NCBI GenBank assembly: GCA_903862465.1
Contig: CAIOYH010000052.1
Coordinates: forward strand, 1 to 45,062
Direction: 5' to 3'
Length of the DNA: 45,062 nt
Source of the DNA: an uncultured bacterium
Lineage (GTDB): Bacteria; Bacteroidota; Bacteroidia; Bacteroidales; CAIWKO01
The position numbers and the translations under genes are program-made. The notes below the pieces were generated by a model. It was given only the letters and a program-made list of their open reading frames with translations. It ran no database searches and was not told the DNA's origin. This document shows, piece after piece, positions 41,872 to 45,062 of the stretch (positions are counted from its first letter, which is position 1; every line of letters begins with the position of its first letter).

Positions 41872-44685
41872 CTATTTCTTCAACTTATCCGCTTGCACTT
41901 TCGTATCTGCAATAAGTTTATCCCCTTTCGCTCCCGCTTCCTGTTGCAATTTATCCGATTTCTCCTTGGCGGTTTTCACCAATTGTTTCGCCGTCTCTTT
42001 CGCTGCCGCTTTCGTAAACGGGTTCGTCGCCCCATCCACTAATGCCTTCCCTTGTTTCTCAGCTTCTGCCACCAACAAATCGCCTGCATTTTTCGCTTCC
42101 GCTTTCAGTTGTGCCGCTTTCGTTTCCGCCTCTTTTATCAATTGTTGAGCCTGAGCTGACGCCGCTTCCTTACCTTTATCTATCACTTCCTCCACCTTCT
42201 TCGTCACTTCTTCTTTTGCTTTATCTTTCAAATCCTGCAACAAATCTTCCATGCTCCCCTTCAAACCTATCTTAAACTGTGGCTTTTTCGTCGTGCCCGT
42301 AACCAAAATATCCAACAACACCGTCTCCCCAACATTCACAGGAACCCCCGTCGAAGAAGCTTTCGCCGTCAGGTCGCTCAACACACTGTTCGCTTTGCCC
42401 CCAAATTCGCTGCGCGGAACGCCCAACTTCATCACCAAATTTATCGTATTATCCAATTTGATATACCCTTCCACATTCAAATTACTCTTGCTGAATTTTA
42501 TATCCGATGGCTTAATAAACAAGGTGCCATTCACGATGCTAAACGTCAAGTTGATATTTTGAGCACGTATCGTTTTAAACAGATTTATCTTCAACGCCTC
42601 CGACAGTTTATTCAAAATATCGGCATTGGTGATGGTGATATCCGCCGTAGTCAATCCCCCCGAAGCATTCACCGTGGCATAATCCGGCGACATATTCTTC
42701 TTCAAATTCGACGCATATTTCATGCTTATCGAAAAATTCCCTGACGCATGCTTCAATATCTTGGCAAACTTACTCGCCGCCCTCAGATGTTCCATCACCT
42801 GCGGTATATCGAGCCCTTTGCCATCCACCTGCAAATCTATCTTCGGAACATCAGGATTCGCTGTGCTATAACTGCCCCCCAACACCATGCTGCCGCCCAA
42901 CAAATTCATCGAAAGTTGATTCATGTTTATCTCATGATTGCGCATCACCACATTCCCTTTAATCGTCCTAACATCCATTTTCTCATACAAAAGCTTGTCT
43001 ATTTCCGTCGCGAGTTCAAAATCTATATTCCCCGGCACTTCTATCACCGTCATCGCCGACGCCGTTTCTTCCTCTTCGGGTGGGGGAGGGGTGCCCGTTT
43101 CTTTGCTCATAAACCCGTTCACATCAATAAAACGCGAGTCAAGCTTAAAATTCCCTTTCAACAACTCGTTTCGAAAGATATACGCCAAATAATTCTCCAC
43201 CTTACCGCTTGCCTCAAAATCGCTTTTCCCCATCGTCGCATCAAAACCTACCAACTCCAACATCGCAGGACTAAACCGCAACTCTGCCATACGTATCTTC
43301 GCCACATCTGCCAAATCTTTCGACCCATATTCAAATTTCTCAACCTTCAACGAACCCTTCGCGTCAAACTTCTCGTACTCTTTTTTGTCAATAAACGACA
43401 TACGACCTTTCAACTTGATGTCTGCCGTGAAAATTCCGTTCAAGCTTTGCCCCGCTTCCAACGGATAAAAATCCTTCACCTGTGCCAAATCCATACGCCC
43501 CTTCACCCACGCATCCACTTGCGCATCCGAAACAGGCGTCGCCACATAAATCTGCGCATCCACAGGATTATTCCCCATCTCCACATGAAGCTTCTTCACG
43601 TTGATCAACGTATTATCCGCACTGCCGCCCTTATTGCTGATAGAGGCATCTATCGCAATATTCGTCACAGCTTTTGGCAAACTCGGATACTGAAACGAAC
43701 CCTTATCCACCTTCAAATTCAGTCCAAAGGCAGGAAAATCTTTCCCTGTGTATTTGCCCTTCGCGAAACCATCAAAACCCAACGTACCCGTAGCTTTCAC
43801 ATTATCGAAATCCTTCATAAAAATCGCAGGCACCAACGACAAAAAGTTCTTGAAATCCGTCTGTGCTGCCCCAAACTTCAAATCCATATCATAACCTTCC
43901 TTCAGCAGGGCGATAAATCCGTCCAACTTCAAAAAAAGTGCGTTAAAGCGAAACTCATTATCTTTAAAGGTATATTTCGAATTTTTCAAATCAGCATCAA
44001 AATCGGCTTTAATCTCCACTTGCATCTTATGGGCATATTTCACCCCGCCGTACGAAAAATTCAACGTATCTATCTTCGTATCCGTTGCCAAGCTCGTCAT
44101 GTCCGCCGTCAAATCGCCCGACAGCGTATGGTTGAGGTTCTTCACCTCCGCGTGCATATTCCCATCCTTATCATCAAAACGGATATACCCTCCACTGATA
44201 CTAAGTTTTTTGATACTCAATTTAAACTTCGAAGGTTGCGCCGCTTCGGGCTTAGCCGGAGTAGGAGTGGAGGGTTTGCTGATATCCCAATTCGCTTTCC
44301 CGCCTTTCAACACTATCAGCCTGATTTTCGGTTGCTCAATCGCTATCTTCCTTATCGTATATTGGTCGCCGCTAATCACGCTAAACAAACCGATACTCAC
44401 CCGCAGTTTCTTGATATTGGCAAGCGTATCCTTCGCAAACTCCTTCTGTCCCACAACGGTCAACTCGTCTAAACCCAAGGTGAAATTCGGAAAATTGCGA
44501 AACAACGACAGATGATAGTCCTTGAAATCAACTGTAGCAATCAAGCTTTTGTTGATTTCGCTTTTCACAGCCTCCACAATTTGTTTCTTGAAGATGAGCG
44601 GCAACACTATTGCCATAACAACAATAAATCCAATGAAAATCCCGAAGATCTTCATTGCTTTCTTTATAATTTTTCTACTTTTCAT
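41872..44685 (-). CDS. AsmA family outer-membrane biogenesis protein
   Basis: The 937-residue protein has one N-terminal membrane anchor (IFGIFIGFIVVMAIVLPLIF) followed by the AsmA N-terminal region (LSLFRNFPNFTLGLDELTVVG, IRKIAIEQPKIRLIVLKGGKANWDI) and long beta-strand repeats, then the AsmA-like C-terminal region (about 560-800). AsmA-family proteins span the periplasm and are linked to phospholipid transport to the outer membrane. The last 130 residues are unusual: an Ala/Lys/Glu-rich amphipathic helix (KEEVTKKVEEVIDKGKEAAS ... AGAKGDKLIADTKVQADKLKK) resembling apolipoprotein-type or LEA-like helices. The gene is single. Confidence 0.88.
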   Translation of the reverse strand: MKSRKIIKKAMKIFGIFIGFIVVMAIVLPLIFKKQIVEAVKSEINKSLIATVDFKDYHLSLFRNFPNFTLGLDELTVVGQKEFAKDTLANIKKLRVSIGLFSVISGDQYTIRKIAIEQPKIRLIVLKGGKANWDISKPSTPTPAKPEAAQPSKFKLSIKKLSISGGYIRFDDKDGNMHAEVKNLNHTLSGDLTADMTSLATDTKIDTLNFSYGGVKYAHKMQVEIKADFDADLKNSKYTFKDNEFRFNALFLKLDGFIALLKEGYDMDLKFGAAQTDFKNFLSLVPAIFMKDFDNVKATGTLGFDGFAKGKYTGKDFPAFGLNLKVDKGSFQYPSLPKAVTNIAIDASISNKGGSADNTLINVKKLHVEMGNNPVDAQIYVATPVSDAQVDAWVKGRMDLAQVKDFYPLEAGQSLNGIFTADIKLKGRMSFIDKKEYEKFDAKGSLKVEKFEYGSKDLADVAKIRMAELRFSPAMLELVGFDATMGKSDFEASGKVENYLAYIFRNELLKGNFKLDSRFIDVNGFMSKETGTPPPPEEEETASAMTVIEVPGNIDFELATEIDKLLYEKMDVRTIKGNVVMRNHEINMNQLSMNLLGGSMVLGGSYSTANPDVPKIDLQVDGKGLDIPQVMEHLRAASKFAKILKHASGNFSISMKYASNLKKNMSPDYATVNASGGLTTADITITNADILNKLSEALKINLFKTIRAQNINLTFSIVNGTLFIKPSDIKFSKSNLNVEGYIKLDNTINLVMKLGVPRSEFGGKANSVLSDLTAKASSTGVPVNVGETVLLDILVTGTTKKPQFKIGLKGSMEDLLQDLKDKAKEEVTKKVEEVIDKGKEAASAQAQQLIKEAETKAAQLKAEAKNAGDLLVAEAEKQGKALVDGATNPFTKAAAKETAKQLVKTAKEKSDKLQQEAGAKGDKLIADTKVQADKLKK

Positions 44686-44800
44686 ACTATATAATTTTAG
44701 GTGTTTTTGATAGATTTTAAATTCGATGCCAATTTACTACTTTTTTATCTATTAGGAGATATATTCCATAAAAAATATTTTTCCAAACCCACCATTTGGT

Positions 44801-44866
44801 CCCCGAGCGCTGTCCCGAACCCGATCCCCAGGTGGTCCCCGAGCGGAGTCGAGGGGTCGAGGGGTA
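44801..44866. repeat. CCCCGAGCGGAGTCGAGGGG-type short repeat
   Basis: Two related copies are present: GGTCCCCGAGCGCTGTCCCG (44799-44818 region) and GGTCCCCGAGCGGAGTCGAG followed by GGGTCGAGGGG. It resembles, from memory, CCCTGAGCGAAGTCGAAGGG repeats found in many environmental genomes. Non-coding. Confidence 0.5.
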
Positions 44867-44898
44867 GATTTCCCAACCCAAAAGTCCCAAAAGTCCCA

Positions 44899-45062
44899 AT
44901 GACAATAAATGACCATTAATGACAACAAATGATCATTAAATCCCGCTCAATTATTGCCCCTTTTTAAGGGGTTGGAGTTAATTTGACCAATTCAACAACT
45001 TAGAGAAAAATGACCCAATGACTCAATGACCACAAATGACAAGCATTGACAATCAATGACAA
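44899..45062. repeat. GTCATT-family repeats (reverse orientation), third locus, cut by the window edge
   Basis: GACAATAAATGACCATTAAT with further copies (44899-44940), then AATGACCCAATGACTCAATG and AATGACAAGCATTGACAATC, ending at the window edge. It is the reverse complement of the family at 14227 and 28418. Between the two blocks (44941-45007) no gene is seen. Confidence 0.7.

Noticed and set aside
42748-44472. 574-codon open frame on the + strand opposite the AsmA gene
   Set aside because: It is an antisense shadow of the AsmA gene; its composition (Arg, His, Ile, Leu rich) is that of a reversed coding strand, with no signal, domain or promoter.

Overview
The window is a chromosomal segment of a member of the Bacteroidota, class not resolvable from sequence alone. 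Evidence: two secreted proteins with type IX secretion (T9SS) C-terminal sorting domains, -7 promoter boxes of the form TAnnTTTG before many genes, a Rho factor with a long N-terminal insert, a BatA-type membrane protein, and AT-rich intergenic DNA full of short dispersed repeats. No tRNA, rRNA, CRISPR array, integrase or transposase was found.

Region 1 (1-4400) is the unusual part. A 21-bp tandem repeat and a short leader precede a run of five same-strand small genes: a lipoprotein, a small secreted protein, a SIR2-like NAD-binding protein and two small membrane proteins. They are separated by four 100-140 bp imperfect palindromes with the layout of integron attC sites. Cutting at the GTTA cores gives cassettes whose two ends are complementary to each other: 10 of 10 bases in three cassettes, but not in the fourth. 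This is what integron-type excision and insertion predicts. I read it as an integrase-less gene-cassette array (a CALIN-like array) with non-canonical TAAC/GTTA cores, carrying a likely defence gene.

Region 2 (4414-18154) is read leftwards. It holds a T9SS-secreted protein, then a four-gene operon (BatA-like membrane protein, parC, flavodiiron protein, pepD), a protein of unknown function, and a second T9SS protein built from DGG repeats. A 43-bp double-hairpin tandem repeat lies between the last two.

Region 3 (18155-28360) holds a mosaic of dispersed intergenic repeats and a sulfate-activation operon (cysC-cysD-cysN) followed by an LTA-synthase-like membrane sulfatase-fold enzyme. A DUF1573 protein on the + strand, a 119-bp palindromic element, rho and a lone Opp/Dpp-type permease follow.

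Region 4 (28361-45062) contains more repeat clusters, a papain-like protease with no signal peptide and a long leader, and a pheT / radical SAM / WL-repeat protein run. It continues with three genes for membrane or exported proteins (the last an M28 peptidase), an IPT/TIG plus HETGH metalloprotease without a signal peptide, and an AsmA-family protein. The window ends in another GTCATT-type repeat tract.
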